Below, piece by piece: positions 45,416 to 54,873 of a DNA stretch of 64,000 nt. The stretch is from Bacillota bacterium (GTDB taxonomy: Bacteria > Bacillota > Clostridia > Acetivibrionales > Acetivibrionaceae). Below the pieces are notes generated by a model. The model was not told the DNA's origin. It saw only the letters and a program-made list of their open reading frames with translations, and did not search any database. Every line of letters starts with the position of its first letter. Positions within the stretch are counted from its first letter, which is position 1. A program made the position numbers and the translations under genes. The stretch is taken from contig JAEZUI010000264.1 of NCBI GenBank assembly GCA_023421115.1, positions 62,001 through 126,000 of the forward strand, read 5' to 3'.

Positions 45416-48400
45416 ATGAGGAATCTCAAAAACCTATCTGCAGCAGTTCTGGTAGTAGCATTGGTGCTTACTTCTATGACTGCCGTATTCGCAGCTGATG
45501 AAGCTACAGTAGCAAACGCTGATAAGGCTTTAACACTAAAGGATATGGGTCTCTATTCAGGTCAGGATGCAAATGATCCTAAAGTTGGTTTAGTGGACGC
45601 ATTGACTACACAGGATTCATTGATTTTTCTAGCTAAATTATTTGGTTACTTTGAGACTGCCAGTGCATTAATAGATGACGAAGTAGCAGAAGACTTGGCT
45701 AAATTTGATGATGCTGCCAGTATATCAGAATATGCCAAGAAAGTAGTTGCATATTCAGCAGCAAATGGGATTTTGAGCGGTTCAACACAAGATGGCAAAT
45801 TCTTTGTAGGAGCTAAGGATACTGTTACAGCTGCAAGATTCGCTACATTTATGCTCAAACAGATGGGTTATTCTGTTGCAGATTACAAAGAATCAGTTGC
45901 TAAGCTTGCAGAAACTAAAGGAAGCAAAGTTGATGCGACTGTAACCGGTGACTTAACCAGAGACGCTGCGGTTGGCGTAATGTATGGTGCTCTGACTGCT
46001 GAAAAGGCTAGCGGAAAGAAAGTTATCGAAGATATCGTTGGTGACAATGCTGACTTAAGGAAAAAGGCCGAGAGGATTGGCTTAATAGATCCTCCTCCAA
46101 CTTCTGACGTAGCTGTTGAATCAGTTAAGGCTTTAAACTGTAAGCAGATAGAAATTGTATTTAATCAGGAAATGGATAGAGACTTAGTCGAATCTGAGGA
46201 TTACTATGAGATAAAGGATAAGGGCGATAAAATAATAGAACTTGGTGATAACAGTGCTTCATTAGATTCTGATAACAAAACAGTTATTATTACTTTAGAT
46301 AAAAAAGTTGCTGATATGCTGACTAACTCAACTGAAGCAACAGTAAAAATTAAGAGAAATATCAAGACTAAGAATAATAAAAGATTAGATAAAGATGCTG
46401 TATTTGAAAATGTTGCAGTACAAGATGGTCTTATTCCTACAGTCACAAAGGCTGAAGCTACAGGAGAGAAAAATATAAGAATCACATTCTCAGAGCCTGT
46501 TTATGACAAAGGTGATGATAATTCAATTGCTGAAGCCAACTTTAAGGTCGTAAGCGGAACATATGAATATTATGTTCAAAAAGCCACTTTGAACAATAAT
46601 GTTATTAACTTGGTAGTCGGAACAGAATTAGTTGAAGGTCCTATCGATGTTACAGTTAATAACGCAGGTACAAGTGACGATAATGCAATTGTTGACTATG
46701 CCGGATATGCAGTATTCAAGGCTAAAACAACATTTAACTATGTTAAGGATACATCTGTATCGGTCGTTACTGTAAAATCAGCAAAGGAAGACAGAGTTGT
46801 TCTTGGTTTTTCGAAGCCGATCAAGGGTACAAACATCAAGCTATATCATACAACAAAAAACGATGCATCCAAAATGGCAACAGCTACAACGACTGACTAT
46901 GTAGATGAGATCATATTTACATATGACTCGGATACGATAACGAAATTACCAGATGGAAATATTTCACTTTACCTGATAAACAGCAATGATAATGATAATG
47001 ATAAGTTGGTTGATGCTTATGGTATAAAGGTACCAGACCAGACACTTACTTGTACAGTTGTAATTGATAAAACTCCTCCTGTTTTTGTCTCTGGCGATTT
47101 TGATAAAGACGAAAGTATTGAGTTATTATTTGATGAAAAGCTTGATAAAGAATATGCAAAAAAGGCGGAAAACTATGAAGTAAATAAGGTTAAAGACAAT
47201 ACAGTGATATCTTTCTTACCTAAAATAGAAGATAAAAAAGAGGAAGTAGTTACACTGGTAGCAAATCCTAAGTTAGATGATAATACTGAATATCAGGTGA
47301 CAATTAAAAAGGCACGGGATATTTATAGAAACGAAATTACAAAGAATTACACTTATACTTTCACGACCGGGGATTACAAGCATCCAAAGGTAATTGATGA
47401 TCCAAATATTTATCCGCATTGTTCTGCACTAGCTCAAAAGGGTGAAATTACAATTGTATACTCTGAACCTATGAATGAAGCGCAAATGCTTGATAAAGCA
47501 AACTATATGGTATCAATTGATGAAGGTAAAAACTATAAGGTTTTAGGTGATGATGATTCAATTACTATGGTTAATGATAAGACAATTACAATTTATGTTA
47601 AGGAACTTAAGAATAAGAATGATCCAACTATCAGGCCTTATGTAAAGATAGCTGCAATCATGGATCTTTCAGGAAAGAGATTGTATGGTCGTATTGATGC
47701 TTACACTGTTGAAAATATCGGGGTAGAGCCGGTGATCGTAACAGTTAAATCAGCAAAGGAAAAACAAGTTGTTCTAAGTTTTTCGAAGCCAGTCAAGGGT
47801 TCAAACATCAAGTTATACCATACAGATAAAAACAATGAAGCCAACAAGGCAATAGCTGACGCGGCAAACTATGTAAATGAGATCACATTTACATTTGGCT
47901 CGAAATTACCAATTGGAAAACTTGACCTTTACCTGGTAAACAGCACAACTGCTAATGAAATGCTAATTGATCGTAATGATATAAAAGTGCCAGACCAGTC
48001 TCTTACTTGTAATGTTGAAGGAATACCAGCGAAGGTAACAGTTAAATCAGCAAAGGGAAACACAGTTGTTCTTAGTTTTTCGAAACCGGTCAAAGGTTCT
48101 AATATAATGCTATCTTATAACAATGAATTATACAGGGCAGATGCTACAAGGACTTATTATACAAATGAGATCGAATTTAGATTTAACAATTCGTTGCCAC
48201 TTGGAGAACTTAAACTTTACCTGGTAAACAGCGAGATCGAAGACGAAAGGTTAGTTGACAATGAAGGTGTATTTGTGCCGGACCAGACTCTCAGTGGTGT
48301 TGTTGAGGTAATACCATCCCCATCCCCTTCCCCAGCTTCAACCTCCCGGACTGAAACGGATAATACTCCTCCTGCTGTTATTAGTTGCACAGTAAATAGC

Positions 48401-50032
48401 AATGAGAGTATTACGATAACATTTAGTGAAAGACTTAATATGGCAACTGCAACAGATTCGGCCAGCTATGTAGTGAAGAAGTCTTCAGAAAGTGAAGAAA
48501 TACCTTTGTCAGCTACAATAGATGAGTCAAGGAAATCAGTTGAACTAAATTTCCATTTTGAATTAGAATATAATACTAAATATCAGTTGTTGATCAAAAA
48601 GTACAAAGATACATCTGGAAACGAAAATAAATCTGACTATGAATATAATTTCACCACCTCAGATCATACTGCTCCTAAGGTTACTAAATGCACAGTAAAC
48701 AGGAATGAAAGTATCACGATAGTATTTGATGAAAAACTTGATGAAGATACTGCAACTAATCCAAACAGTTATGTAGTAAAGAAACTTCCAGGCGGTGAAA
48801 GAGTATCTTTGTCAGCTGCAATAGATGAAGCAATGACATCAGTGGAGCTAAGTTTCGATACTAAATTAGAAGATAATAGTGATTATCAGTTGTTGATCAA
48901 AAAGTATAAAGATACTTCTGGAAACGAAAATGCATCCGATTATGTATTTGATTTCACCACCTTGGAATCTATACCTCCGGAGGTAATAAATAACCCAGAG
49001 GATGATTATGATTGCTTTTTAGTAGTTGAAAAGGGTAAGATTTCCATAAATTACTCTGAAGCTATGAATGAAACACAAATGCTTGATAAGGGAAACTATC
49101 AGGTATCGATTGATCAGGGTCTGAATTATATGGCTCTAGGTGATGATGATTCAATTACAAAGGTTGATGATAGGAGAGTTCTGATTTATGTCAAGGAACT
49201 TGAGGGTACATATTTAATTCCTTATGTAAAGATAGCTCCAATCGAGGATCTTGCAGGAAATAAATTGTATGATAGTGATGAGCCTTACATTATTGAAAAT
49301 ATTGAACCGGAAAATGTTCATGTTGAAGAAGCTCAATTAATTGCTAAGAATAAGATCAAGCTTGTATTCAACAAGAAGATGGGAAGTTTTAATTTGGGTG
49401 ATTTTGAAATTCTCTCAACAACCCCGGGTGAAATTAGTTTTTCAGCTTGTGAATCAAATACTGTTAATTCTGATGGAAAAACAGAAGTGGTTTTGATTCT
49501 GAACAAAGATTTGACTACTGATGCTAAAGATGAGTCAGGTACTTGGGTTGAGATTACTACTGTTCCTACAATATCTTCAGAGTCGGAATTGGGTAGTAAG
49601 TTGCTACCTTATTTCAGTTTTCTTGATGACAAGCTAACTCCTGAAATTGTTATGTGGGATCATGATAATGATGAATCAACTCCTGAAGTTGCTAAGGTTA
49701 TAGCTAGTGGAGATATTGCTAATCCTCAATATTATGGCGATGACTACAGTGTTCCATCGGGTTTTTTCGGTATTATAACGATTTTTTTCTCAGAAACTAT
49801 TGATGTATCAACTCTTACAGTAGATACATTCAACGTAGATGGTTTCACAATAACTGGTATAACAGTTCATGCTGAAGCCAAGACTGTAGTTCTTGCAGTT
49901 ACAGTTCACACTGCCCATGCATCTGTTAAGACAACTGTAACTCAAGTTTCAGAAATACATGATTTAGCTGGCAATGCATTAGCTACTGCTGCAACATGGG
50001 AAGTTACGTTGGATGAAAGGCATACCAACTAG
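45416..50032 (+). CDS. S-layer-like surface protein with repeated Big_5-type domains
   Basis: A 1538-residue exported protein. Signal peptide: NLSAAVLVVALVLTSMTAVFAAD. Residues about 30-220 look like SLH-type repeats (ANGILSGSTQDGKFFVGAKDTVTAARFATFMLKQMGY; DLTRDAAVGVMYGAL). The body is built of Ig-like Big_5 domains (TPPxVxxxxxxxxESIxIxFDEKLD ... YTFTT). It also has three copies of a ~95-residue unit starting VTVKSAK..VVLSFSKPVKGSNI and ending VPDQTLTC (about 450-550, 775-870, 875-960), and a PSPSPSP linker near 965. Wall anchoring through the N-terminal repeats is inferred. AAAGGAG lies upstream of the ATG at 45416; a GTG at 45404 is too close to it. It ends just before a long hairpin. Confidence 0.82.
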   Translation: MRNLKNLSAAVLVVALVLTSMTAVFAADEATVANADKALTLKDMGLYSGQDANDPKVGLVDALTTQDSLIFLAKLFGYFETASALIDDEVAEDLAKFDDAASISEYAKKVVAYSAANGILSGSTQDGKFFVGAKDTVTAARFATFMLKQMGYSVADYKESVAKLAETKGSKVDATVTGDLTRDAAVGVMYGALTAEKASGKKVIEDIVGDNADLRKKAERIGLIDPPPTSDVAVESVKALNCKQIEIVFNQEMDRDLVESEDYYEIKDKGDKIIELGDNSASLDSDNKTVIITLDKKVADMLTNSTEATVKIKRNIKTKNNKRLDKDAVFENVAVQDGLIPTVTKAEATGEKNIRITFSEPVYDKGDDNSIAEANFKVVSGTYEYYVQKATLNNNVINLVVGTELVEGPIDVTVNNAGTSDDNAIVDYAGYAVFKAKTTFNYVKDTSVSVVTVKSAKEDRVVLGFSKPIKGTNIKLYHTTKNDASKMATATTTDYVDEIIFTYDSDTITKLPDGNISLYLINSNDNDNDKLVDAYGIKVPDQTLTCTVVIDKTPPVFVSGDFDKDESIELLFDEKLDKEYAKKAENYEVNKVKDNTVISFLPKIEDKKEEVVTLVANPKLDDNTEYQVTIKKARDIYRNEITKNYTYTFTTGDYKHPKVIDDPNIYPHCSALAQKGEITIVYSEPMNEAQMLDKANYMVSIDEGKNYKVLGDDDSITMVNDKTITIYVKELKNKNDPTIRPYVKIAAIMDLSGKRLYGRIDAYTVENIGVEPVIVTVKSAKEKQVVLSFSKPVKGSNIKLYHTDKNNEANKAIADAANYVNEITFTFGSKLPIGKLDLYLVNSTTANEMLIDRNDIKVPDQSLTCNVEGIPAKVTVKSAKGNTVVLSFSKPVKGSNIMLSYNNELYRADATRTYYTNEIEFRFNNSLPLGELKLYLVNSEIEDERLVDNEGVFVPDQTLSGVVEVIPSPSPSPASTSRTETDNTPPAVISCTVNSNESITITFSERLNMATATDSASYVVKKSSESEEIPLSATIDESRKSVELNFHFELEYNTKYQLLIKKYKDTSGNENKSDYEYNFTTSDHTAPKVTKCTVNRNESITIVFDEKLDEDTATNPNSYVVKKLPGGERVSLSAAIDEAMTSVELSFDTKLEDNSDYQLLIKKYKDTSGNENASDYVFDFTTLESIPPEVINNPEDDYDCFLVVEKGKISINYSEAMNETQMLDKGNYQVSIDQGLNYMALGDDDSITKVDDRRVLIYVKELEGTYLIPYVKIAPIEDLAGNKLYDSDEPYIIENIEPENVHVEEAQLIAKNKIKLVFNKKMGSFNLGDFEILSTTPGEISFSACESNTVNSDGKTEVVLILNKDLTTDAKDESGTWVEITTVPTISSESELGSKLLPYFSFLDDKLTPEIVMWDHDNDESTPEVAKVIASGDIANPQYYGDDYSVPSGFFGIITIFFSETIDVSTLTVDTFNVDGFTITGITVHAEAKTVVLAVTVHTAHASVKTTVTQVSEIHDLAGNALATAATWEVTLDERHTN

Positions 50033-50038
50033 AATTAG

Positions 50039-50110
50039 CGGGGTCAGGTTTGATATATTCCCTTATTGCTATCCAGAAATCAATAAGAGAATATTTCAAG
50101 CCTGACCCCG
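50039..50110 (+). terminator. Long GGGGTCAGG hairpin after the S-layer-like gene
   Basis: Thirty-base arms (50039-50068 and 50081-50110) with three differences, two of which are G-U compatible in RNA, and a 12-base loop. The arms begin CGGGGTCAGG and end CCTGACCCCG. This type of hairpin is found repeatedly between genes in clostridia and could act as terminator or a mobile REP-like element. Nothing else was seen in 50033-50306. Confidence 0.75.
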
Positions 50111-50306
50111 TCAATTATTTGGTCACTATATTTTTCATCGTCGTTCTCTTTAAAAACCCTATAGCGAAGTGACATTCGAAAGTTTTGCCATAATCCTTTT
50201 CATGATTCCATCTTACACGTTAATTTCATCAGTTATTTTGATCTGTGCGATTTTGTTCCTGATTTCCTGTATACTTGCAAGCACAGGTTCAACTCTCTGG
50301 CCGACC

Positions 50307-50675
50307 TCATTCCAGTATAATTCTTAAACGTTTTTCATTTTTTTTGCTGCACTCAATCAGGATCTCCTCCCCTAGATCTCTTGTAAGTATTGAGATAGTC
50401 GGGAATTCACTCAAATTTGCGTAGCCGGCTTCTTTTAGCAAAGCCTTTGCTTTATTTACGTTGTGGGTTGAGAATTCCTTATGCATATATTCCCCGCCCT
50501 TTAACCTAAAATCGCTACCTGGTTCTGCATCAGGTATGCCTGGAGGGACAAAACCAGTTGCAACTTCTTCATTCATTTTACCTTCTTCAACAATATAGTT
50601 TCTATCAATTGCCAATTCTAAAGCTTGCCTGACTTTGATATCGTCAAAAGGTTTGTTTAGGATTAATTCTATTCC
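50307..50675 (-). pseudogene. Fragment of an oligopeptide-binding protein (SBP_bac_5)
   Basis: The minus strand reads IELILNKPFDDIKVRQALEL, then AIDRNYIVEEGKMNEEVATG and FVPPGIPD, a core segment of OppA/DppA-type substrate-binding proteins (F.D..VRQAL..AIDR). The frame is closed by a TAA at 50676-50678 upstream and by a stop at 50307. Signal peptide, N-terminal lobe and C-terminal half are all missing, and no Opp permease genes lie near. Downstream in another frame a short reading WNEVGQRVEPVLASIQEIRN suggests further rearrangement. Confidence 0.75.
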
Positions 50676-50831
50676 TTAAGTGATTTTTTCAACCTTGCCA
50701 CGCCATCCTCTATCTGTGCCATACTCAAGGCTCCATATCCCTCAACCCGTTCATTACATCATAAGTGTAGCTTATACATTTATTAGATGACATCAGTAAC
50801 TGTCTTAATAATATTCCAAGCTTTTAAGTAC

Positions 50832-51848
50832 CTATTTTACACTACTATATCTAATACCTTTGTAAAGTGTAGAAATAATATCTATAACACTAATAACTAC
50901 AATACCTACAAAAAATCCTGTTTTTAAATTGGCCCACATGCTAGCAAAATCAATGGATAACTTCATATTCTTCATAATTTCATTTAAAAAATCCGGGTTC
51001 CATACACTAGGGCTAGCAAATACGCATAATATCAAAATTGTGGACATTCCACCTAAGGCAGCAATTGCAATTGAAAGTTTTAAGGTCCATCTTCTGCTAT
51101 ACAGTTTCAATACTTCTTTAAGAACCTGCAATAAAAGTACCGAGAGAATAATTATACCAAAACCTTTCATAGCCAACTGATCAAAAATAGGTATCACTTT
51201 TATTCCATTTTCTACCTCAAAATACGCTGCAAAAACCTGTGGAGTATTATAAAGTAATGCTAAAAATATTGTGCTTAATATAATTGAAATAATGGGATCA
51301 TGTATAGGTATTGCAGCCTTTTTCTCAGGAATTACAGGTAATTGTGAAGGATTCCAATTGTTCTTTTCCATACTCTTTTCCGAAGGACTCTTACTAGCAT
51401 TCATGTAGCTCCTTTCAGCAATTGTAAATACTATTGTAACCCATGCAAATGCCTGCAATCCCCCATTAAACAGTGCTGTTAAATAATTCGTTGCAATATC
51501 AACACCGTTTTGGTCCTTTGAAAAAATGCTTTGCACCATAATCGCAACAGTAATTCCTACAAATACCGAAATAAGAACAATCTTTAGTATCAATAAGTAT
51601 GTATCATAATATTTGGGCCCTATCAGATGCCGTTTAGAACCTCTATAATTATCAGCTAGTATTTCAGGATCACCTAATTCTATAAGGACCTTCTTCACCT
51701 TGTCATCATATGGTATAGACTCCTCATTCTCCTCAATCATATCATCTATGAGTGTCTTCAACTCCTTATCTATATCACCTCGCTGCTTTTCCGGCAGATT
51801 TCTTGTGACAGCGTAAATATATCTATTTACCAAATCCATATTTCTCAC
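50832..51848 (-). CDS. HAAS-domain membrane protein, PadR partner
   Basis: A 338-residue protein. The N-terminal 60-70 residues (VNRYIYAVTRNLPEKQRGDIDKELKTLIDDMIEE ... ELGDPEILADNYRG) form a HAAS-type helical domain, normally encoded next to PadR regulators in Firmicutes. Then come about six membrane helices (near 90-110, 125-150, 195-215, 235-255, 265-285, 315-330). Its start codon overlaps the PadR stop (ATGA). It probably acts as the membrane target or sensor of the PadR operon. Function beyond that is unknown. Confidence 0.8.
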   Translation of the reverse strand: MRNMDLVNRYIYAVTRNLPEKQRGDIDKELKTLIDDMIEENEESIPYDDKVKKVLIELGDPEILADNYRGSKRHLIGPKYYDTYLLILKIVLISVFVGITVAIMVQSIFSKDQNGVDIATNYLTALFNGGLQAFAWVTIVFTIAERSYMNASKSPSEKSMEKNNWNPSQLPVIPEKKAAIPIHDPIISIILSTIFLALLYNTPQVFAAYFEVENGIKVIPIFDQLAMKGFGIIILSVLLLQVLKEVLKLYSRRWTLKLSIAIAALGGMSTILILCVFASPSVWNPDFLNEIMKNMKLSIDFASMWANLKTGFFVGIVVISVIDIISTLYKGIRYSSVK

Positions 51849-52186
51849 TCCTTTATGATAGTATCCATTTTTTTTACCATCTCAAACCATTGATCGCATA
51901 GTCTGTCGTATATTTCCCTTCCATATTCACTCAACCGATAGTATTTTCTAGGTTTTGCCACATCAACATCCCAATTGCATTCCAATAAGTTTTGCTTTTC
52001 CAATCTTCTTAAAAGTGGATATAGTGTTCCAGCGTCTACAGGTATTCCTTTCTCCTTGAGTAATAAAACCAGTGAATACCCATATTGGGGAAGTTTTAGC
52101 TGGCTTAATACGCTGAGTATAATTGTACCCCGCCTTAGTTCTAGCAAAAGACTGTCAAATAAATCCTCCTGCAAATTTTCTCCCAT
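51845..52186 (-). CDS. PadR-family transcriptional regulator
   Basis: A 113-residue protein with the PadR winged helix: RRGTIILSVLSQLKLPQYGYSLVLLLKEKGIPVDAGTLYPLLRRLEKQNLLECNWDV, then KPRKYYRLSEYGREIYDRL. All landmarks of the family (the GYxL turn, xGTLYPxLxRLExxGL recognition helix and the PRKYY wing) are present. GGAGGTG lies 5 bases upstream of the ATG at 52186. It is the first gene of a two-gene operon with the HAAS protein, and a dyad over its promoter suggests autorepression. Confidence 0.92.
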   Translation of the reverse strand: MGENLQEDLFDSLLLELRRGTIILSVLSQLKLPQYGYSLVLLLKEKGIPVDAGTLYPLLRRLEKQNLLECNWDVDVAKPRKYYRLSEYGREIYDRLCDQWFEMVKKMDTIIKE

Positions 52187-52205
52187 AGGTACACCTCCTA
52201 TTTAT

Positions 52206-52244
52206 ATTATACTGTATGTCACACAATATTGTAAATAATACAAT
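52206..52244 (-). promoter_or_regulatory. padR promoter with overlapping dyad
   Basis: On the minus strand TTACAA-N17-TATAAT, with the -10 at 52211-52206. The dyad ATTGTA-AATAA-TACAAT (52228-52244) overlaps the -35 box, a fitting PadR operator. Confidence 0.6.
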
Positions 52245-52330
52245 AATGTTTTTTCATTAATAATATTTGATTAACATTAACTTCGGTTTATTTAGACAAT
52301 ACCTTTTAGATAAAAAAATCTCCAATTCAG

Positions 52331-52400
52331 CAAAAGGCAGCTACCTCTATTGAGATAACCGCCTGTGTAGTAGTCATCAGCCGAAACTGTGTGACCTTTG
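52331..52400. other. Possible structured RNA or regulatory element, class unknown
   Basis: A locally GC-richer segment in a 375-base AT-rich gap. It can close with AAAGG/CCTTT (52333-52337 with 52395-52399) and holds small hairpins CTC-TATT-GAG and CAG-CCGAAA-CTG plus single-stranded-looking conserved-type blocks. It could be read on either strand, as leader of the padR operon or of the gene at 52562. I could not match it to a riboswitch family. Confidence 0.3.
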
Positions 52401-52561
52401 AATTACTCTATTATGTATTTATCTTTATACCCAAGTTATAAGAAAAGGCGTTAAAACTTCTTGAAAAGTATATATTATAGGTTAAACTTTTATTATGAAC
52501 CTCATAAGTAAAAGTTTAAAGCATGACGATAAAAATATATAAGAAATTTAAAGGAGAAGTT

Positions 52562-53458
52562 ATGAAATATGTAGATAAGCGGGCTTTTAAAATACTTGAG
52601 GATTTAAATATTTCTAATTCTGTAGCCAAAGAGCTTGAGAGAGGTCGTATTACACAGGAAGACTTTGAGTACGCTAAGGAAAAAGGTGTTATGTTTGATG
52701 ATATATATCTGATACATGAGCAGGCATATGCAATGAGGGAAGAAATACTGAAGGTGATCTCGCTTGAAGATGTCTCAGAAGCCTTTTTGTACAGTTTGTC
52801 AACAAGGCATTTAGCCTATCGGTCAGCTTTAGCAAGCTATGTTTATTTACTTAACATTCCAAAACATGACTGGCGGGAAGTGGAAAATTACAGAGTAACC
52901 ATTACACAAAAGGACGGTACCCAGATAAAAGGAAAGAGTCTAGGCTGGTGTGGAATTTGTCATTGGAATTTGGGAAGGGACGAAGTAGTTGAAACAGCTG
53001 AACTTTTTGGCAGAAATTTTGCAAATTACTACAGGCTGAAATACGGAATGAGTTGTCAAAATGTTAATTTTGCACTTGCGGATTTGAAGTTGTTTTTACA
53101 ACTGGACAAAAAGCATTGCTGCGAAGAAGATGTAAAAATATTGTCAAAGATATTGGAATGTGTCAATGAACTGGAACCCAATAATAAGGCTGGTGTACTC
53201 CAAAAATTGATTTCTCACAAAAAGTTTTTCCCATCTAATAAAAGTGAAGTATCAACAATTCTAGATACGCTAGGGATGTGTGGAATATTGGAGACACACG
53301 AGCAAAGAGGCTTTCTTTATGAATATTCAAATGCTCTTCAGACATCACCTCCGGAACTGACAAATGATTATTATTACCCAGTTAACTGGTGGAAAGCCAA
53401 AAACGGAATTAATAGGGATGCACTACAAACTGTATTTGGTAATATAATTATAGGGTGA
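52562..53458 (+). CDS. Unrecognised conserved-looking protein
   Basis: A 298-residue soluble protein that I do not recognise. AAAGGAG lies 7 bases before the ATG at 52562. The first 60 residues are helical and charged. A middle segment KSLGWCGICHWNLGRDEV holds a CxxC pair, and other cysteines (HCCEED, GMSCQN, LGMCG) are scattered, so metal binding is possible. The C-terminus ends PVNWWKAKNGINRDALQTVFG. No signal peptide or membrane helix. It lies alone between the PadR operon and the restriction relic. No function is proposed. Confidence 0.7.
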   Translation: MKYVDKRAFKILEDLNISNSVAKELERGRITQEDFEYAKEKGVMFDDIYLIHEQAYAMREEILKVISLEDVSEAFLYSLSTRHLAYRSALASYVYLLNIPKHDWREVENYRVTITQKDGTQIKGKSLGWCGICHWNLGRDEVVETAELFGRNFANYYRLKYGMSCQNVNFALADLKLFLQLDKKHCCEEDVKILSKILECVNELEPNNKAGVLQKLISHKKFFPSNKSEVSTILDTLGMCGILETHEQRGFLYEYSNALQTSPPELTNDYYYPVNWWKAKNGINRDALQTVFGNIIIG

Positions 53459-53561
53459 ATGTAAATGTGCTGGTTTCTATATAAGGTGAAATTGGCACAT
53501 TTTTAGCTTGTTATTATTCCGATAAAGGAATATAATAGGAAGAAGATTGGAGGTTCCGATT

Positions 53562-53750
53562 ATGGAATATTTAACAACCGTTGAAATGTCTGAGAAATGG
53601 AAGATTACACCTAGACGAATCGGGGTATTGTGTTCAGAAGGACGAATTGAAGGAGCGATAAAGAAAGGAAAAACTTGGTTGATTCCATCGGATGCGGTAA
53701 AACCGTCAGATGCTAGATATAAGAAAAGACTCGAGGGGGATAAGAGCTAA
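53562..53750 (+). CDS. Small helix-turn-helix DNA-binding protein
   Basis: A 62-residue protein, MEYLTTVEMSEKWKITPRRIGVLCSEGRIEGAIKKGKTWLIPSDAVKP, matching the MerR-like/excisionase-type helix-turn-helix fold (the winged strand KKGKTWLIP is characteristic). TTGGAGG precedes the ATG at 53562. Its stop overlaps the next start (TAATG). Such proteins are often found directly upstream of type I restriction genes in clostridia, in line with the HsdM-HsdR relic that follows. It may regulate that locus. Confidence 0.8.
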   Translation: MEYLTTVEMSEKWKITPRRIGVLCSEGRIEGAIKKGKTWLIPSDAVKPSDARYKKRLEGDKS

Positions 53751-54742
53751 TGATAGATACTAAAAAAGAACAGGAACGGGATGAGCTGCACCGTGCTATT
53801 TGGGCAATTGCAGATGAATTAAGAGGAGCGGTAGATGGGTGGGATTTTAAGAACTATGTTCTTGGCACTATGTTTTATCGATATATTTCGGAAAATATCA
53901 TTAATTATATTAATAGTGGAGAAATTGAAGCTGGAAACGTAGATTTTGATTATGCCAAAATGTCAGATGAGGATGCAGAACAAGCCAGAGAAGGTCTTGT
54001 AGAAGAAAAGGGATTCTTTATCCTGCGGAACCTCCTTGTGTCTTATGATGAATTTAAGGGCAAGGAATTGATTTCAGAACGGGACTTGCAGGATTACCTT
54101 GGCAGGTATCAGGACTTACGAGATGAATGGAAGCGTAAACGTGAATCTGGTGAAAGTACAGATATTATAGATGACATTGTATTTGAAGTGGAACTAATCA
54201 AGCAGATAGAAATTAATATAGATTATATATTGATGCTGGTAAAGAAATATCATGACACTAACTGTGAAGATAAAGAAGTTCTGATTACCATAAAAAAGGC
54301 AATCGATGCCAGCCCAGAACTTCGTAGCAAAAAACAGCTGATTGAAACCTTTATTGCAGGTGTTAACGAGACAGATGATATTATGAATGAATGGCATGAT
54401 TATGTGGTAGAACAGCGAGAACAGGAACTTCAGACAATTATAAAAGAAGAAAAGTTAAAGCCAGTGGATACGAGAAAGTTTATTGAGAATGCCTTTAGGT
54501 ATGGAGAAATTAAGACTGTTGGAACTGATATTGATAAGATAATGCCGCCTGTTTCGAGGTTTACTGGTGGTAGGACGGAGAAGAAAGAGGGTGTTATAGA
54601 TAAACTGAAAGCATTCTTTGAGAAGTATTTTGGTATTGGTGGTTCTAGTTCTTTTACGGATGAGAATGAGGAAACTTTTTATCCATATGTATTGCCAGAT
54701 AAGGACTTGAAAATTGCTGAAGATAAACCTGTTGTGGATTGA
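53750..54742 (+). CDS. In-frame chimera: HsdM N-terminus joined to HsdR C-terminus
   Basis: A 330-residue protein. Residues 8-92 (ELHRAIWAIADELRGAVDGWDFKNYVLGTMFYRYISENI ... EEKGFFI) are the N-terminal helical domain of a type I methyltransferase subunit HsdM. From about 95 (YDEFKGKELISERDLQDYLGRY ... DDIVFEVELIKQIEINIDYILMLV) to the end it is the C-terminal helical domain of the restriction subunit HsdR. Missing are the methyltransferase catalytic NPPF/Y motif, all of HsdS, and the nuclease and helicase domains of HsdR. A large deletion fused the outer ends in frame. It cannot restrict or methylate, but an intact frame and coupling to the HTH gene mean it may still be translated. Confidence 0.85.
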   Translation: MIDTKKEQERDELHRAIWAIADELRGAVDGWDFKNYVLGTMFYRYISENIINYINSGEIEAGNVDFDYAKMSDEDAEQAREGLVEEKGFFILRNLLVSYDEFKGKELISERDLQDYLGRYQDLRDEWKRKRESGESTDIIDDIVFEVELIKQIEINIDYILMLVKKYHDTNCEDKEVLITIKKAIDASPELRSKKQLIETFIAGVNETDDIMNEWHDYVVEQREQELQTIIKEEKLKPVDTRKFIENAFRYGEIKTVGTDIDKIMPPVSRFTGGRTEKKEGVIDKLKAFFEKYFGIGGSSSFTDENEETFYPYVLPDKDLKIAEDKPVVD

Positions 54743-54780
54743 GAAATAATATCATAATTATTAACAGTATTGCCATAAAA

Positions 54781-54835
54781 GTCTCCTCCTTGGCATTTGT
54801 TGTCTGTAATTCTTGCCAAGAAGGAGACGTTTAAT
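54781..54835 (+). terminator. Intrinsic terminator after the HsdM-HsdR chimera
   Basis: GTCTCCTCCTTGGCA (54781-54795) pairs with TGCCAAGAAGGAGAC (54814-54828) with one imperfect pair, followed by a T-rich run. It ends the restriction-relic operon. Confidence 0.8.
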
Positions 54836-54873
54836 TTTTCTATAAACAGGATTCTACAGTAGGTCTAAAAAAC

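Noticed and set aside
50307..50675. Functional peptide-binding protein
   Set aside because: Only the central segment remains; signal peptide and both flanking parts are missing.
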